Shown: piece by piece, positions 19,442-29,397 of the stretch
Position numbering within the stretch: position 1 is the first letter of the stretch
Layout: each line of letters opens with the position of its first letter
Assembly: GCF_016741775.1 (NCBI RefSeq)
Contig: NZ_JAERRK010000002.1
Location: forward strand, 248,001 to 312,000
DNA length: 64,000 nucleotides
From: Streptomyces actinomycinicus
Lineage (GTDB): Bacteria > Actinomycetota > Actinomycetes > Streptomycetales > Streptomycetaceae
Direction: 5' to 3'
The notes under the pieces: generated by a model
What the model was told of the DNA's origin: nothing
Databases searched by the model: none
Seen by the model: the letters and a program-made list of their open reading frames with translations, nothing else
Made by a program: the position numbers and the translations under genes

Positions 19442-21376
19442 TCACGCTCCCTTCTTCGCGCGGCGTCCGGTCGGCTGGGTCACCCGGTCCAGCATCAGGC
19501 CCAGGCAGACGATGGCGGCACCGGCGACCAGGCCGGTCGCCAGGTCGCCCTGGGCGAGGCCGAAGGCGACGTCGTAGCCGAGGGCGCCGCCGCCGACCAG
19601 GCCGCCGATGATGACCACGGCCAGGACGAGGACCACGCCCTGGTTCAGGGCGAGCAGCAGCGAGCGCCGGGCCAGCGGGAGCTGGACCTGCCACAGCTGC
19701 TGGCGGCCGGTCGCGCCGAGCGAGCGTGCGGACTCCAGCGCGGCCTGGTCGACCTGGCGCAGGCCCTGCGCGGTGATCCGGACGACGGCCGGGAGGGCGT
19801 AGACGACGGCCGCGGCGACCGCGGGGGCACGGCCGACGCCGAACAGGGCGACGACCGGGATCAGGTACACGAACTGCGGCATGGTCTGGAAGACGTCGAG
19901 GACCGGGCGCAGCGCGCGTTCGACACGGTCGCTGCGGGCCGCGGCGATGCCGGTCGCGAAGCCCAGGACGAGGGTGACGGCGACGGCCGCGAGGACCTGC
20001 GAGAGGGTGTCGAGCGACGGTTCCCAGACGCCGAGCACGCCGATCGCGGCCATGGCGAGCACGGCGGTGAGCGCGGTCCGCCAGGTGCCGATCAGCCAGG
20101 CCAGCGCGGCCACGATGAGCAGCACGGACCACCAGGGCAGCCACTGCAGGCCGTCGCGGACGGGGTCGAGCACCCAGGTGGTGAAGTGGCCCGCCCAGTC
20201 CGCGGTGCCGCCGACGACGGGGACGCCGGAGTACAGGTGGGCGGTCATCCAGTCGACGGCACGGTTGACCGGCTCGGCGATGTCCACCGTCCAGCCGGAC
20301 GGCCAGTCGAGCGCGCCGAGGAGACGGGTGGCGAGCGCGACCGCCACGGTGACGGCCAGGGCGTAGGGCCAGCCGATGGTGCGGGACCGCGTGGTTCCCG
20401 CACCGGCCGCTCCGGTCACCCGGTCCAGCACCACCGCGAGCAGCACGATCGGGATGCCGGCCGCGAGGGCCGCACCGACGTCGACCGAGGCGAGGGCCTG
20501 GTAGACGCGGTCACCGAGACCGCCGGCGCCGATGAGCGAGGCGATGACGGCCATGGACAGCGCCATCATGATCGTCTGGTTGAGGCCGAGCAGCAGTTCC
20601 TTGCGGGCCAGCGGGATGCGAGCGGTCAGCAGCCGCTGCCGGGAGGTGGCGCCGAGGGACTCCACGGCCTCCAGGACTTCGGGGTCGGCGCCGCGGAGGC
20701 CGAGCGCGGTGAGGCGGGCCATCGGCGGGGCGGCGTAGACGACGGTGGCGAGGACGGCCGCGGGGACGCCGATGCCGAAGACCAGGACGACGGGGAGGAG
20801 GTAGGAGAAGGCCGGGAGCACCTGCATGGTGTCCAGGACCGGGCGCAGGGCGCGGTCGAGCCGGTCGGAGAGGCCGGCGGCCAGACCGAGGACCGCGCCG
20901 ACGGCCACGGAGGCGAGTACGGCGACCACCATCAGGGCGAGGGTCTGCATGGTCGGGACCCACATGCCGAGGGCGCCGCAGGTCAGGAACGCCACGGCCG
21001 AGCCGGCGGCCAGGCGGGGTCCGGCCACGCGCCAGGCGACCAGGGCGCCGAGGGCCGTGACGCCGGTCCAGCCGGCGGCGAGCAGGGTGAGGTACACGGC
21101 GCGTACGGAGAGGACGACCGCGTTGCTGATGTAGCCGAAGAAGTAGAGGAACAGCGGGTGGCTGTCCCGGTTGTCGATCACCCAGTCACTGGCCGACGCG
21201 AGGGGTTTGTCCAGGCTGACGGTCAGGGCGTCGGGCCAGGCTCCGTTGCCCCAGCGGGTGAGGAACGGGGCCAGTACGGCGGCGAAGAGGGCGAGCAGCA
21301 GGAGTTTGCCCGCGGCCCGGCTCCTGAGGACGCGGGGTTTGTCCGTGCGCGTGGTGGGGACGGTGAGCGTTGCCAT
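19442..21376 (-). CDS. Glycine betaine/proline ABC transporter permease, tandem two-domain fusion
   Basis: A 644-residue permease, about twice the size of ProW/OpuAB. It holds two binding-protein-dependent permease domains, each with its own coupling (EAA) loop: ESLGATSRQRLLTARIPLAR in the N-terminal half and RSLGATGRQQLWQVQLPLAR in the C-terminal half, followed by matching ALSMAVIASLIGAGGLG and LVLAVVIIGGLVGGGALG helices. One polypeptide can therefore supply both halves of the channel. The start overlaps the stop of the ATPase gene (ATGA). Confidence 0.92.
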   Translation of the reverse strand: MATLTVPTTRTDKPRVLRSRAAGKLLLLALFAAVLAPFLTRWGNGAWPDALTVSLDKPLASASDWVIDNRDSHPLFLYFFGYISNAVVLSVRAVYLTLLAAGWTGVTALGALVAWRVAGPRLAAGSAVAFLTCGALGMWVPTMQTLALMVVAVLASVAVGAVLGLAAGLSDRLDRALRPVLDTMQVLPAFSYLLPVVLVFGIGVPAAVLATVVYAAPPMARLTALGLRGADPEVLEAVESLGATSRQRLLTARIPLARKELLLGLNQTIMMALSMAVIASLIGAGGLGDRVYQALASVDVGAALAAGIPIVLLAVVLDRVTGAAGAGTTRSRTIGWPYALAVTVAVALATRLLGALDWPSGWTVDIAEPVNRAVDWMTAHLYSGVPVVGGTADWAGHFTTWVLDPVRDGLQWLPWWSVLLIVAALAWLIGTWRTALTAVLAMAAIGVLGVWEPSLDTLSQVLAAVAVTLVLGFATGIAAARSDRVERALRPVLDVFQTMPQFVYLIPVVALFGVGRAPAVAAAVVYALPAVVRITAQGLRQVDQAALESARSLGATGRQQLWQVQLPLARRSLLLALNQGVVLVLAVVIIGGLVGGGALGYDVAFGLAQGDLATGLVAGAAIVCLGLMLDRVTQPTGRRAKKGA

Positions 21377-22782
21377 CAGACGGCCTCCGGACTGGTGCGG
21401 GGGCCCTCCGGGCTGGTGCGCGGGGCAGGTGGGGTCGCTTGCCGGTGCTTGCCGGGTGTCTCCCCGGCGCTCGGCTTCGCTCGCGCGTGGCCCGGGTCGT
21501 CCTTCCGCGCCGCTCCGGCGCCCTTCCGCGCCGCCTCGGCGGCACGGCTGAACGCGGCCACGCCGGCACGGCTGCCCGCGGCCACGCCGGCATGGCCGTC
21601 CGCGCTCGCGTCGGGTGCGGTGTCCGGGGCCTCGGCGGCATGACCGTCCGCGGAGGCATGGGCAGCACCGTCCGCGGAGGCGGTGGGGACGGTGGCCCCG
21701 GAGGGGGTGGGCGCGGTGGCCGTGGAGACGCCGGCGACGACGTCGAGCAGCTGTTCACGGTCCACTACGCCGAGGCACTTGCCGTGGTCCATGATCCGCG
21801 CGGGGGCGCCGGCTCGGGCCACCGCCTCGATGGCCTCGGCGACCGTGGCCTCCGGGCGGACCGCCGGGCCGGTTTCCGCGTCCTCGGGGGTCCGCGGGCG
21901 CATGGCCGTACGGCAGGTCATCACCTGTTCGCGCGGGACGTCCCGGACGAACTCGCGGACGTAGTCGTCGGCCGGGGAGCCGACGATCTCCTCGGGGGTG
22001 CCCAGCTGGACCACGCGGCCGTCGCGCATCAGGGCGATGCGGTCGCCGAGTTTCAGGGCCTCGGTGAGGTCGTGGGTGATGAAGACCATCGTGCGGCCCT
22101 CCTCGCTGTGCAGGCGGGCCACCTCGTCCTGCATGTCGCGGCGGATGAGCGGGTCGAGGGCGCTGAACGGTTCGTCGAAGAGGAGGACCTCCGGGTCCAC
22201 GGCCAGGGCCCTGGCCAGGCCGACCCGCTGGCGCTGGCCGCCGGAGAGCTGTTCGGGCCGGCGCTTCTCCATGCCCTCCAGACCGACCTTGGCGACGAAC
22301 TCGGCGGCGCGCTCGCGGCGTTCGGACTTGCCGACGCCCTGGATCTCCAGGCCGTAGGCGACGTTGTCGAGGACCGTGCGGTGCGGGAGCAGGCCGAAGT
22401 GCTGGAACACCATCGCGGCACGGTGCCGGCGCAGTTCGCGCAGGCGGCCGCCGTCCATCGCGCGGACGTCCTCGCCGTCGATGCAGATCGTGCCCGCGGT
22501 CGGCTCGATCAGCCGGGTCAGGCAGCGGACCAGGGTGGACTTGCCGGAGCCGGACAGGCCCATGACGACGAAGACCTCGCCCTTGCGGACGTCGAAGGAG
22601 ACGTCCCGGACGGCCGCCGTGCAGCCGGTGCGGGCGCGCAGGTCGGCCGGGTCGAGCGCACTGAGTTCCGGGTCGCCCGGGATGCGGTCGGCCTTGGGGC
22701 CGAAGACCTTCCAGAGGCCGGACACCGAGAAGACGGGCTCGGTCGTGGTGGGCGGCTTACGAGTGGGAACGGTGAGAGTCAT
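21376..22782 (-). CDS. Glycine betaine/proline ABC transporter ATP-binding protein
   Basis: A 468-residue ABC ATPase of the ProV/OpuAA family. Walker A is GLSGSGKST, the signature is [15 protein letters not shown], Walker B is [12 protein letters not shown] and the switch His is in [12 protein letters not shown] remnant of the regulatory CBS region follows (near [22 protein letters not shown]), but only about one CBS unit is seen. The last about 100 residues are a disordered Ala/Pro/Ser tail with imperfect ADGHA and SRAGVAA repeats, unusual for the family. The start overlaps the stop of the GMC gene and its stop overlaps the permease start. Confidence 0.94.
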   Translation of the reverse strand: MTLTVPTRKPPTTTEPVFSVSGLWKVFGPKADRIPGDPELSALDPADLRARTGCTAAVRDVSFDVRKGEVFVVMGLSGSGKSTLVRCLTRLIEPTAGTICIDGEDVRAMDGGRLRELRRHRAAMVFQHFGLLPHRTVLDNVAYGLEIQGVGKSERRERAAEFVAKVGLEGMEKRRPEQLSGGQRQRVGLARALAVDPEVLLFDEPFSALDPLIRRDMQDEVARLHSEEGRTMVFITHDLTEALKLGDRIALMRDGRVVQLGTPEEIVGSPADDYVREFVRDVPREQVMTCRTAMRPRTPEDAETGPAVRPEATVAEAIEAVARAGAPARIMDHGKCLGVVDREQLLDVVAGVSTATAPTPSGATVPTASADGAAHASADGHAAEAPDTAPDASADGHAGVAAGSRAGVAAFSRAAEAARKGAGAARKDDPGHARAKPSAGETPGKHRQATPPAPRTSPEGPRTSPEAV

Positions 22783-24311
22783 CGAAGACCACCTCCGATA
22801 AGGTCGACGGCCTTCTCCCCGACCATGAGGACCCCGATCATCGGGTTCACGGCGGTCATGGTCGGGAAGACGGACGCGTCGGCGATGCGGATGCCGTCGA
22901 GACCGCGGATCCTCAGCTCCGGGTCGACCACGGCGAGTTCGTCGTCGGCGGCGCCCATCTTGCAGGTGCCGGCCGGGTGGTAGACGGTGTGCGCGACCTT
23001 GCGGGCGTACTCGCTCAGCTCGGCGTCGCCGAGTACCTCAGGGCCGGGGCACACCTCGCGCTTGAGCCAGCCGGCCAGCGGCTCGGACTTCGCGATCTCG
23101 CGGGCGATGCGGATGCCGTCGACCAGGGTCCTGGCGTCGTAGTCGTCCTCGTCGGTGAAGTACCGGAAGTCGAGGGCGGGCTTCACGGACGGGTCGGCGC
23201 TGGTCAGGTAGAGGCGCCCGCGCGACTTCGGCTTGGGGATGTTGGGGGTCATCGAGACGCCGTACTGCGGGCGTTCGTAGCCGAGGCGCTCCGGGTTGTC
23301 CGTGAACGGGATCTGGTAGAAGTGGAACATCAGGTCGGGGCCCGCGTGGCCGGGGTCGCGGCGCACGAACAGGCCGGCGTCGGAGTCCATCGCGGAGTTC
23401 TCCGGGATCGGGCCGTTCGTCTCCCAGACGATGACCGACTCGGGGTGGTCGAGCAGGTTCTCGCCGACGCCGGGCAGGTCGTGGACGACGGGGATGCCGA
23501 GCGCCTCGAGGTCCTCGCGCGGGCCGATGCCCGAGTGCAGCAGCAGCCGCGGGGAGTCGACGGCGCCGGCGCACAGGACGACCTCGTTGCGGGCCCGTAC
23601 CAGCAGTTCCTCGCCGTCCTTGGTGCGTACGTGCACGCCCTGCGCGCGGGTGCCGTCCAGCTCCAGCCTGTGCGCCCAGGTCTCCAGGAAGACGGTCAGG
23701 TTCGGGCGCTCGTCCATCACCGGGTGGAGGTAGGCGACGGAGGCGGAGGAACGCTTGTTGTTCTCGGGGTGGTAGGCCAGGTCGAAGAAACCGACGCCTT
23801 CGGTGAAGGGCTTGCGGTTGAAGCCCTCGACCCGGGGTACCCCGAGTGCCGACTGGGCGGCGTCGACGAAGTCGCGGGCGATGGCGTTCCGGTCCTTCTC
23901 GTCGACCGGGACGATGTTGTTCTTCAGGCGGGCGAAGTAGGCCTCCATGGGGACGGCGCCCCAGCCCTTGGCGCCGGCGGCCTCCCACTCGTCCCAGTCG
24001 GAGGGCAGGGGCTTGAACGAGATGAGGGTGTTGTGCGAGGAGCAGCCGCCGAGGACGCGGGCGCGGCTGTGCCGGATGTGGGAGTTGCCGCGGGGCTGCT
24101 CCACCGTGGGGTAGTCGTAGTCGAGTTCGCCGCCGAGCAGGCCCATCCAGCGGCGCAGGGTGAGGACGTCGTCGCGGTCGACGTCGCTGGGACCGCCCTC
24201 GATGACGGCGACGGTGACGTCCGGGTTCTCGGTGAGGCGGGAGGCGATGACGGAGCCCGCCGTGCCGCCGCCGATGACGACGTAGTCGAATTCGTGGGTG
24301 TGGCCGGGCAT
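22779..24311 (-). CDS. GMC-family choline dehydrogenase/oxidase-like flavoprotein
   Basis: A 510-residue FAD-dependent GMC oxidoreductase. The FAD motif is [17 protein letters not shown] near residues 10-26, the second GMC signature is [20 protein letters not shown], and the active-site histidine is in [10 protein letters not shown] near residue 456, followed by the conserved TAVNPM block. In this operon, with a betaine transporter and an aldehyde dehydrogenase, choline to betaine aldehyde is the likely reaction; other alcohols are possible. The start is the ATG at 24309-24311. The 3' end overlaps the ATPase gene by 4 bases. Confidence 0.92.
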   Translation of the reverse strand: MPGHTHEFDYVVIGGGTAGSVIASRLTENPDVTVAVIEGGPSDVDRDDVLTLRRWMGLLGGELDYDYPTVEQPRGNSHIRHSRARVLGGCSSHNTLISFKPLPSDWDEWEAAGAKGWGAVPMEAYFARLKNNIVPVDEKDRNAIARDFVDAAQSALGVPRVEGFNRKPFTEGVGFFDLAYHPENNKRSSASVAYLHPVMDERPNLTVFLETWAHRLELDGTRAQGVHVRTKDGEELLVRARNEVVLCAGAVDSPRLLLHSGIGPREDLEALGIPVVHDLPGVGENLLDHPESVIVWETNGPIPENSAMDSDAGLFVRRDPGHAGPDLMFHFYQIPFTDNPERLGYERPQYGVSMTPNIPKPKSRGRLYLTSADPSVKPALDFRYFTDEDDYDARTLVDGIRIAREIAKSEPLAGWLKREVCPGPEVLGDAELSEYARKVAHTVYHPAGTCKMGAADDELAVVDPELRIRGLDGIRIADASVFPTMTAVNPMIGVLMVGEKAVDLIGGGLR

Positions 24312-24385
24312 GGGGTGGTTACTCCTGGGGGGTGGGTGGACGTACGAGGTGCGTCAACTGGTTCGCCGGCGGGGCGTGTGGGGGT

Positions 24386-25906
24386 TCAGCCGGCGAACCA
24401 GCGGACCGGCTTCGGCGCGAGGTTCTCGTAGACGTGCTTGGTCTCGCGGTACTCGGCGAGTCCGGCGGGGCCCAGTTCGCGGCCGGTGCCGCTGCGGCCG
24501 AAGCCGCCCCACTCCGCCTGCGGCAGATACGGGTGGAAGTCGTTGATCCAGACGGTGCCGTGGCGCAGCCGGGCCGCGACCCGGCGGGCCCGTGCGGTGT
24601 CCGCGCTCCAGACGGCGCCCGCGAGGCCGTACTCGGTGTCGTTGGCGAGGAACACCGCCTCGTCCTCGGTGCGGAAGGTCTCGACGGTGAGGACCGGGCC
24701 GAAGACCTCCTCGCGGACGACCTTCATCTCGCGGTGGCAGGCGTCCAGGACGGTCGGCTCGTAGAACCAGCCGGTCTCCGGGCGGGTCGGCGAGGGTGCC
24801 GGCCGCTTGCCGCCGCAGCGCAGCACCGCGCCCTCCTCCAGCGCGGAGGCGACGTACGCCTCGACCTTGGCGCGCTGCTGCTCGGAGACGAGCGGGCCGC
24901 ACTCGACGCCCTCCTCGGTGCCCCGGCCGAGGCGGATGCGGCCGGCGCGGCGGGCGAGTTCGGTGACGAAGCGCTCGCTGACGGACTCCTCGACGATGAG
25001 CCGGGCGCCCGCCGAGCAGACCTGGCCGCTGTGGATGAAGGCCGCGTTGAGGGCCTGGTCGACGGCCGTGTCGAAGCCTTCCTCGGTGGCGCAGGCGTCG
25101 GCGAAGACGACGTTGGGGTTCTTGCCGCCGAGTTCGAGGGCGACCTTCTTGACGGTGGGCGCGGCGGCCTGGGCGACCTTGGTGCCGCTGACCAGGCCGC
25201 CGGTGAAGGAGACCAGGTCGACGCCGGGGTGTTCGGCGAGCCGGGCGCCGACGGTGTGGCCGGGGCCGGTGACGAGGTTGGCGACACCGGCGGGCAGCCC
25301 GGCCTCCGTGAGCAGCTCGATCAGCGCGATGGTGGTCATCGGGGTGATCTCGCTGGGCTTGAGCACGAAGGTGTTGCCGGCCGCGAGGGCCGGGGCGATC
25401 TTCCAACTGGCCTGGAGCAGCGGGTAGTTCCACGGGGTGATCAGGGCGCAGACGCCGACCGGCTCGTGCACGACCACGCTGTGGACGGCGGGCGAGCCCG
25501 CGTCGACCACCCGGCCCGGGGCCTCGGCGGCCACCAGGTCGGCGAAGTAGCGGAAGGCGTCGGCGACACAGTCGATGTCGATGCGGCCCTCCTCGGCGGT
25601 CTTGCCCGCGTCCCGGCTCTCCAGCAGGCCGAGTTCCGCACGGTCGCGTACGAGGAGGTCGGCGACGCGGCGCAGCAGGGCGGCGCGCTCGGCGGCCGGG
25701 GTGCCCGGCCAGGGGCCGTGGTCGAAGGCGTGCCGGGCGGCGGCCACCGCACGCTCGGCGTCCTTCTCGTCACCCTCCGCCACCACGGCGAACGGCCGGG
25801 CGTCCGCGGGGTCGAGGATCTCCCGGGTCGCACCGGAGATCGCCGTCAGCCACTCACCGCCCGCATGGATGGTCGCCTGGGCCTGTCGTTCCGTTCTGTC
25901 CGCCAT
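24386..25906 (-). CDS. Betaine aldehyde dehydrogenase-like NAD(P)-dependent aldehyde dehydrogenase
   Basis: A 506-residue ALDH-superfamily enzyme. Motifs: PWNYPLLQASWKIAPALAAGN (substrate/NAD site), SFTGGLVSGTKVAQ, the catalytic Glu in LELGGKNPNVVF and the catalytic Cys in SGQVCSAG. It is the first gene of the minus-strand operon and with the GMC enzyme would turn choline into glycine betaine, the osmoprotectant. The ATG at 25904-25906 gives MADRTERQAQ; GGAAGG lies 11 bases upstream. The start at 25951 is the alternative. A 15-bp palindrome lies about 90 bases upstream. Confidence 0.93.
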   Translation of the reverse strand: MADRTERQAQATIHAGGEWLTAISGATREILDPADARPFAVVAEGDEKDAERAVAAARHAFDHGPWPGTPAAERAALLRRVADLLVRDRAELGLLESRDAGKTAEEGRIDIDCVADAFRYFADLVAAEAPGRVVDAGSPAVHSVVVHEPVGVCALITPWNYPLLQASWKIAPALAAGNTFVLKPSEITPMTTIALIELLTEAGLPAGVANLVTGPGHTVGARLAEHPGVDLVSFTGGLVSGTKVAQAAAPTVKKVALELGGKNPNVVFADACATEEGFDTAVDQALNAAFIHSGQVCSAGARLIVEESVSERFVTELARRAGRIRLGRGTEEGVECGPLVSEQQRAKVEAYVASALEEGAVLRCGGKRPAPSPTRPETGWFYEPTVLDACHREMKVVREEVFGPVLTVETFRTEDEAVFLANDTEYGLAGAVWSADTARARRVAARLRHGTVWINDFHPYLPQAEWGGFGRSGTGRELGPAGLAEYRETKHVYENLAPKPVRWFAG

Positions 25907-25992
25907 GATCGGTGTTGCCTTCCGTTCCTGATCCGTGCCCCTCTGTGACACGGGTGTCCCACTCAGGGGCCGTGGCCGCCTGCCCCGGCCGC

Positions 25993-26007
25993 GCGCATTG
26001 CATGCGC
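25993..26007. promoter_or_regulatory. Candidate operator upstream of the choline/betaine operon
   Basis: GCGCATTGCATGCGC: 6-bp arms GCGCAT and ATGCGC around TGC, in an AT-richer patch between the betaine aldehyde dehydrogenase operon and a divergent secreted-protein gene. No BetI-like regulator gene is adjacent, so the binding protein is unknown. Confidence 0.4.
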
Positions 26008-26106
26008 AATCGATGAGCGAAAGTGCGCGGCGTCACTGAAAATGCGGTCGAAAACGGACAAAAGTACGCTGTAAGGGGGTGCTTGGGGCGATCACGGAGG
26101 TGCCGG

Positions 26107-26856
26107 ATGGCCGGAAGATCGCGGATCTGTGCGGTGGCGAGCGCGGCACTGCTGTTCTCGCCGGCCCTGACCACGGCGGCCGCGGCGGACGACGGCGACG
26201 GCCCGGACGCCCAGGCGCTCGCCGAGGAGGCCCAGCGCAATGCCGAGGACGCCGACTCGCTCCGCCTGGAGCTGGAGGACCGGGCCGCGGCCGACAAGAG
26301 ATCGGAGCCCAAGTCCATGGACCTGACGCTGGACCGTCAGGGCAACTGTGTCGGCGCCCTCGCGTTCGGCGCCGACGGTGGCACCAGCGAGTTCGTCAAG
26401 CAGGGCGACGAGGTGTGGATGAAGGGCGACAGGGCCTACTGGAAGGCCCAGGATCCGGACGGCGGGACCGAGACGGCCGATCTTCTCCAGGACCGCTACG
26501 TCCACGGCACCACGGACGAGAAGGAGTTCAAGGACTTCGAGGACGTCTGCGACCTGAGGGCGTTCCAGAAGGACTTGGCCGTCGACTCGTTCGACAGGAC
26601 GCCGACGAAGGGCGAGGCGACCACGCTCGACGACGTGGCCGTGATCCCGGTACGGGGTGAGATGGACGGCGTCGCAACCACCTTGTACATCACCTCGGAC
26701 GCCCCGCACCTGCTGGTCGAGTCCGTCCAGAAGGGCGACGGAACGGACGAGACGTCGACATTCTCGGACTACGACGAGCCCGTACCGTCCGCCACCCCCG
26801 CCCCTGACCAGTCGGTGGACCTCTCGGATCTGGACCGCGAGAGCGAGAACCGGTGA
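26107..26856 (+). CDS. Secreted protein, LppX/LprG-like fold suspected
   Basis: A 249-residue exported protein with an N-terminal signal (about 1-27, ALLFSPALTTAAAADDG). The mature part has an amphipathic AQALAEEAQRNAEDADSLRLELED segment and alternating short strands (SMDLTLDRQGNCVGAL, EVWMKGDRAYWKA, VAVIPVRGEMDG, TTLYITSDAPHLLVES) like the lipid-carrier lipoproteins of actinobacteria, but there is no lipobox. Two cysteines (GNCVG, EDVCDL) could form a disulfide. The ATG has GGAGG 6 bases upstream; the longer reading from 26023 is rejected. Function unknown. Confidence 0.75.
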   Translation: MAGRSRICAVASAALLFSPALTTAAAADDGDGPDAQALAEEAQRNAEDADSLRLELEDRAAADKRSEPKSMDLTLDRQGNCVGALAFGADGGTSEFVKQGDEVWMKGDRAYWKAQDPDGGTETADLLQDRYVHGTTDEKEFKDFEDVCDLRAFQKDLAVDSFDRTPTKGEATTLDDVAVIPVRGEMDGVATTLYITSDAPHLLVESVQKGDGTDETSTFSDYDEPVPSATPAPDQSVDLSDLDRESENR

Positions 26857-26863
26857 ACCGGCT

Positions 26864-27781
26864 CTAGCCGCAAGCCGGCCCCTGGAGCATCAGCTCCCGT
26901 ACGCAGCCGCGCAGCCAGGCGTGGGCCGGGTCGGCGTCGTGGCGCGGATGCCAGGCGAACCCCACCCGCACCACGGGAAGCCGGAGCGGGACCTCGAAGG
27001 TGACCAGGCCGAGCGTCTCGGCCAGCGAGCGGCCCCACCGGCTGATCAGCCCTACCAGGTCCGTCTCACGCAGCACGAAGAGTGAGGCGGGATACGTGCC
27101 GACGCTGCCCACCACCCGGCGCTCCAGACCGAGCCCGGCGAGTGCGTCGTCGACCGGACCGCGCAGCCTGCCGCGCCGCGAGACGATGAGGTGACCCGCC
27201 TCCCGGGCGAACCGCTCCGCCGTCAGCTCCCCCGTGAGCAGCGGGTGTCCGGCCCGTACGACGCCCAGCATGCGGTCCTCGTAGACGGTCTCCAGATGCA
27301 CCTCGGGCGCGGTCGTGTCGATCACGCCGACCTCCAGATCGGCGGTCCCCTGGCGCAGGAACGGGGCGTCGACATGGCTCTCGGACAGGAACCGCAGCCG
27401 GATGCCGGGCGCCTCGCGGGCGGCGCGGGCGAAGAGGGCCGCGGCGTGGGAGGCGGCCATGGCGTCGTGACCGAGGACCGTGAAGGTGCGGGTGACCGTG
27501 CGCAGGTCGGTGTCCCGGCCCGGCGCGAACAGGGCACGGGCCCGCTCCACCACCGCACTGACCTCGGCGCGTACGGCCAGGGCGTGCGGGGTCGGCACCA
27601 TCCGGCGGCCGGCCCGCACCAGCACCGGATCGCCGAGCGCCTTGCGGATGCGGCCGAGGGTGCGGCTCATGGCCGGCTCGGACAGGTGCAGCCGGTGCGC
27701 GGCGCCCTGCACGCTCTGCTCCTCCAGCAGCACGTCCAACGCGACCAGCAGATTCAGGTCCAGGCCGGTGGATTGCGTCAT
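26864..27781 (-). CDS. LysR-family transcriptional regulator
   Basis: A 305-residue LysR protein. The N-terminal winged HTH is LNLLVALDVLLEEQSVQGAAHRLHLSEPAMSRTLGRIRKALGDPVLVRAG (about 8-58), followed by the effector-binding domain. A TGCGT-CAT-ACGCA inverted repeat (27774-27786) covers its own start codon. It is divergent from an MFS efflux gene across a gap of 96 bp and probably controls it. Confidence 0.93.
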   Translation of the reverse strand: MTQSTGLDLNLLVALDVLLEEQSVQGAAHRLHLSEPAMSRTLGRIRKALGDPVLVRAGRRMVPTPHALAVRAEVSAVVERARALFAPGRDTDLRTVTRTFTVLGHDAMAASHAAALFARAAREAPGIRLRFLSESHVDAPFLRQGTADLEVGVIDTTAPEVHLETVYEDRMLGVVRAGHPLLTGELTAERFAREAGHLIVSRRGRLRGPVDDALAGLGLERRVVGSVGTYPASLFVLRETDLVGLISRWGRSLAETLGLVTFEVPLRLPVVRVGFAWHPRHDADPAHAWLRGCVRELMLQGPACG

Positions 27782-27877
27782 ACGCAGGTATCCCTTGCGA
27801 AGGTTGCACTGGAGTCAAGGACACCGCCGAGCCTACGGTGGAAGCGCATCCCACACCACCAGCTCCCGGGAGGAGCC

Positions 27878-29329
27878 GTGCCCGCGCACGCCTTGAAACG
27901 CCCGACCCTGCTGACCCTGTGCGCCTGTGTCCTGGTCGCGCAGAGCATGGTCGCCGCCGTCAACCTGCTGATCCCCCAGCTGAGTTCGTCCGGCCTGCAT
28001 CCCTCGCGCACCGAACTGCTGTGGACCGTCGACGCGTACGTCATCGTCTTCGCGGGCCTGCTGATCCCGGCGGGCGCGCTCGGCGACCGGCTCGGCCGCA
28101 AGGGCGCGCTGCTCACCGGCCTGGCGCTGTTCGCCGCCGGCGCCGCGACCAGCGCGCTCGCCCCCGGCCCGGCCCTGCTGATCACGGGCCGCGGCCTCTC
28201 CGGCGCCGGGGCGGCGCTGATCACCCCGGCGACGATGTCCATCCTGGTGCATCTGGCCGGCCCCGAGCGCCGCGCCCAGGCGCTGGCGTCCTGGACACTG
28301 GCCATCGGGCTGGGCGGCATGGCGGGCAACCTCGGCGGCGGTCTGGCCGGCCAGTTCCTGTCCTGGCGTGCGCTGTTCGCCGCCATGGTGCCGCTCACGG
28401 CCGTACTCGCCGCCGCCGTGGCGGTGACCACCCCGCGCACGGACCGCTCCGCCCGCAACAACCCGGACCCGGTCGGCACGCTGCTGCTCACCGCGGGCCT
28501 GGTCGCCCTGTTGTTCGGCATCATCGAGGGTCCCGGCCACGGCTGGACCTCGGTACGCATCCTCGGCGCGTTCGGGGCGGGCGCCCTGCTGGTGGCCGCG
28601 TTCACCGTGCACGCCCTGCGGTCGCGCTCCCCGCTGTTCGACCCGCGTGTCTTCCGCGCCGCCGAGCTGCGCGCCTCGACACTGGGTCTCGCGACGGGCT
28701 TCTTCGGCCTGTTCGCCCTGTTCTTCGTCAACTCGCAGTACCTGCAGGACGTCAAGGGCTTCGCACCGGCGGTCACCGGCGTCGCGATCGTGCCGCTGAT
28801 CGTCGGCATGGCCCTGGTCCCCAAGTTCGCGGCCCGCTGGTCGGCGCGCCCGCGCCCGGTCGTCGGCACCGGGCTCGCGCTGATCGGGATGGGCCTGCTG
28901 GCCGCGTCCACGGCGGACGCGCACACGCCGTACCCGCTGTACGCCTGCTGGCTGCTGGTCATCTCGGTGGGCGCCGGTCTGTCCATGCCGGCGCTCACCC
29001 TGGGCGTGGTCGTGTCCCTTCCCCCGCACCAGGCGGGGCTCGGTTCGGGACTCGGCACCTCGGCCCGGGAGACCGGCGCGGCCCTCGGCGTCGCCGTCGC
29101 CGGCACGGCCCTGGCGGGGCACAGCGACTTCGCCGGCGGGATGGCGCCGGCGCTGCGGGTGGTCGGGGTGACGGTGCTGGTGGCGACGGCCGTGGTCGTC
29201 ATGGGCCACCGGGGCTCCCGCCGCTCGTCCTGGGCGGCTTCGGGGACGGCGGCGGCTGCGGCGGGGGAGACGTCGGGGACGGCTGCGGCTGCGGCAGGAG
29301 CGGAGGTGGCCGAGGAGCCGGTGGCCTGA
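27878..29329 (+). CDS. MFS drug-efflux transporter, DHA2 (14-helix) type
   Basis: A 483-residue major facilitator transporter. Motif A is GALGDRLGRKGALLTGLALF (helix 2-3 loop, about 62-82), and motif C-like sequence GAALITPATMSI and a second-half VVSLPPHQAGLGSGLGTSARETGAALGVAVAGT, typical of the 14-helix DHA2 proton antiporters, are present. Start GTG with GGGAGGAG 3 bases before. The C-terminus is a Ser/Ala-rich tail with two imperfect SGTAAAAAG repeats. Divergent from the LysR regulator. Export substrate unknown. Confidence 0.92.
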   Translation: MPAHALKRPTLLTLCACVLVAQSMVAAVNLLIPQLSSSGLHPSRTELLWTVDAYVIVFAGLLIPAGALGDRLGRKGALLTGLALFAAGAATSALAPGPALLITGRGLSGAGAALITPATMSILVHLAGPERRAQALASWTLAIGLGGMAGNLGGGLAGQFLSWRALFAAMVPLTAVLAAAVAVTTPRTDRSARNNPDPVGTLLLTAGLVALLFGIIEGPGHGWTSVRILGAFGAGALLVAAFTVHALRSRSPLFDPRVFRAAELRASTLGLATGFFGLFALFFVNSQYLQDVKGFAPAVTGVAIVPLIVGMALVPKFAARWSARPRPVVGTGLALIGMGLLAASTADAHTPYPLYACWLLVISVGAGLSMPALTLGVVVSLPPHQAGLGSGLGTSARETGAALGVAVAGTALAGHSDFAGGMAPALRVVGVTVLVATAVVVMGHRGSRRSSWAASGTAAAAAGETSGTAAAAAGAEVAEEPVA

Positions 29330-29354
29330 GGGCCGGGGCGGCACCCCTGACACG

Positions 29355-29391
29355 ACGAAGCCCCTCCCGCGTACTGCGGAAGGGGCTTCGT
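29355..29391. terminator. Strong 16-bp hairpin terminator, probably bidirectional
   Basis: Arms 29355-29370 and 29376-29391 pair over 16 bp with one mismatch around the loop GTACT. It lies after the MFS gene on the plus strand and just after the tRNA-like gene on the minus strand, so it could end both. There is no clear U-run, which is common in Streptomyces. Confidence 0.8.
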
Positions 29392-29397
29392 TCACGG

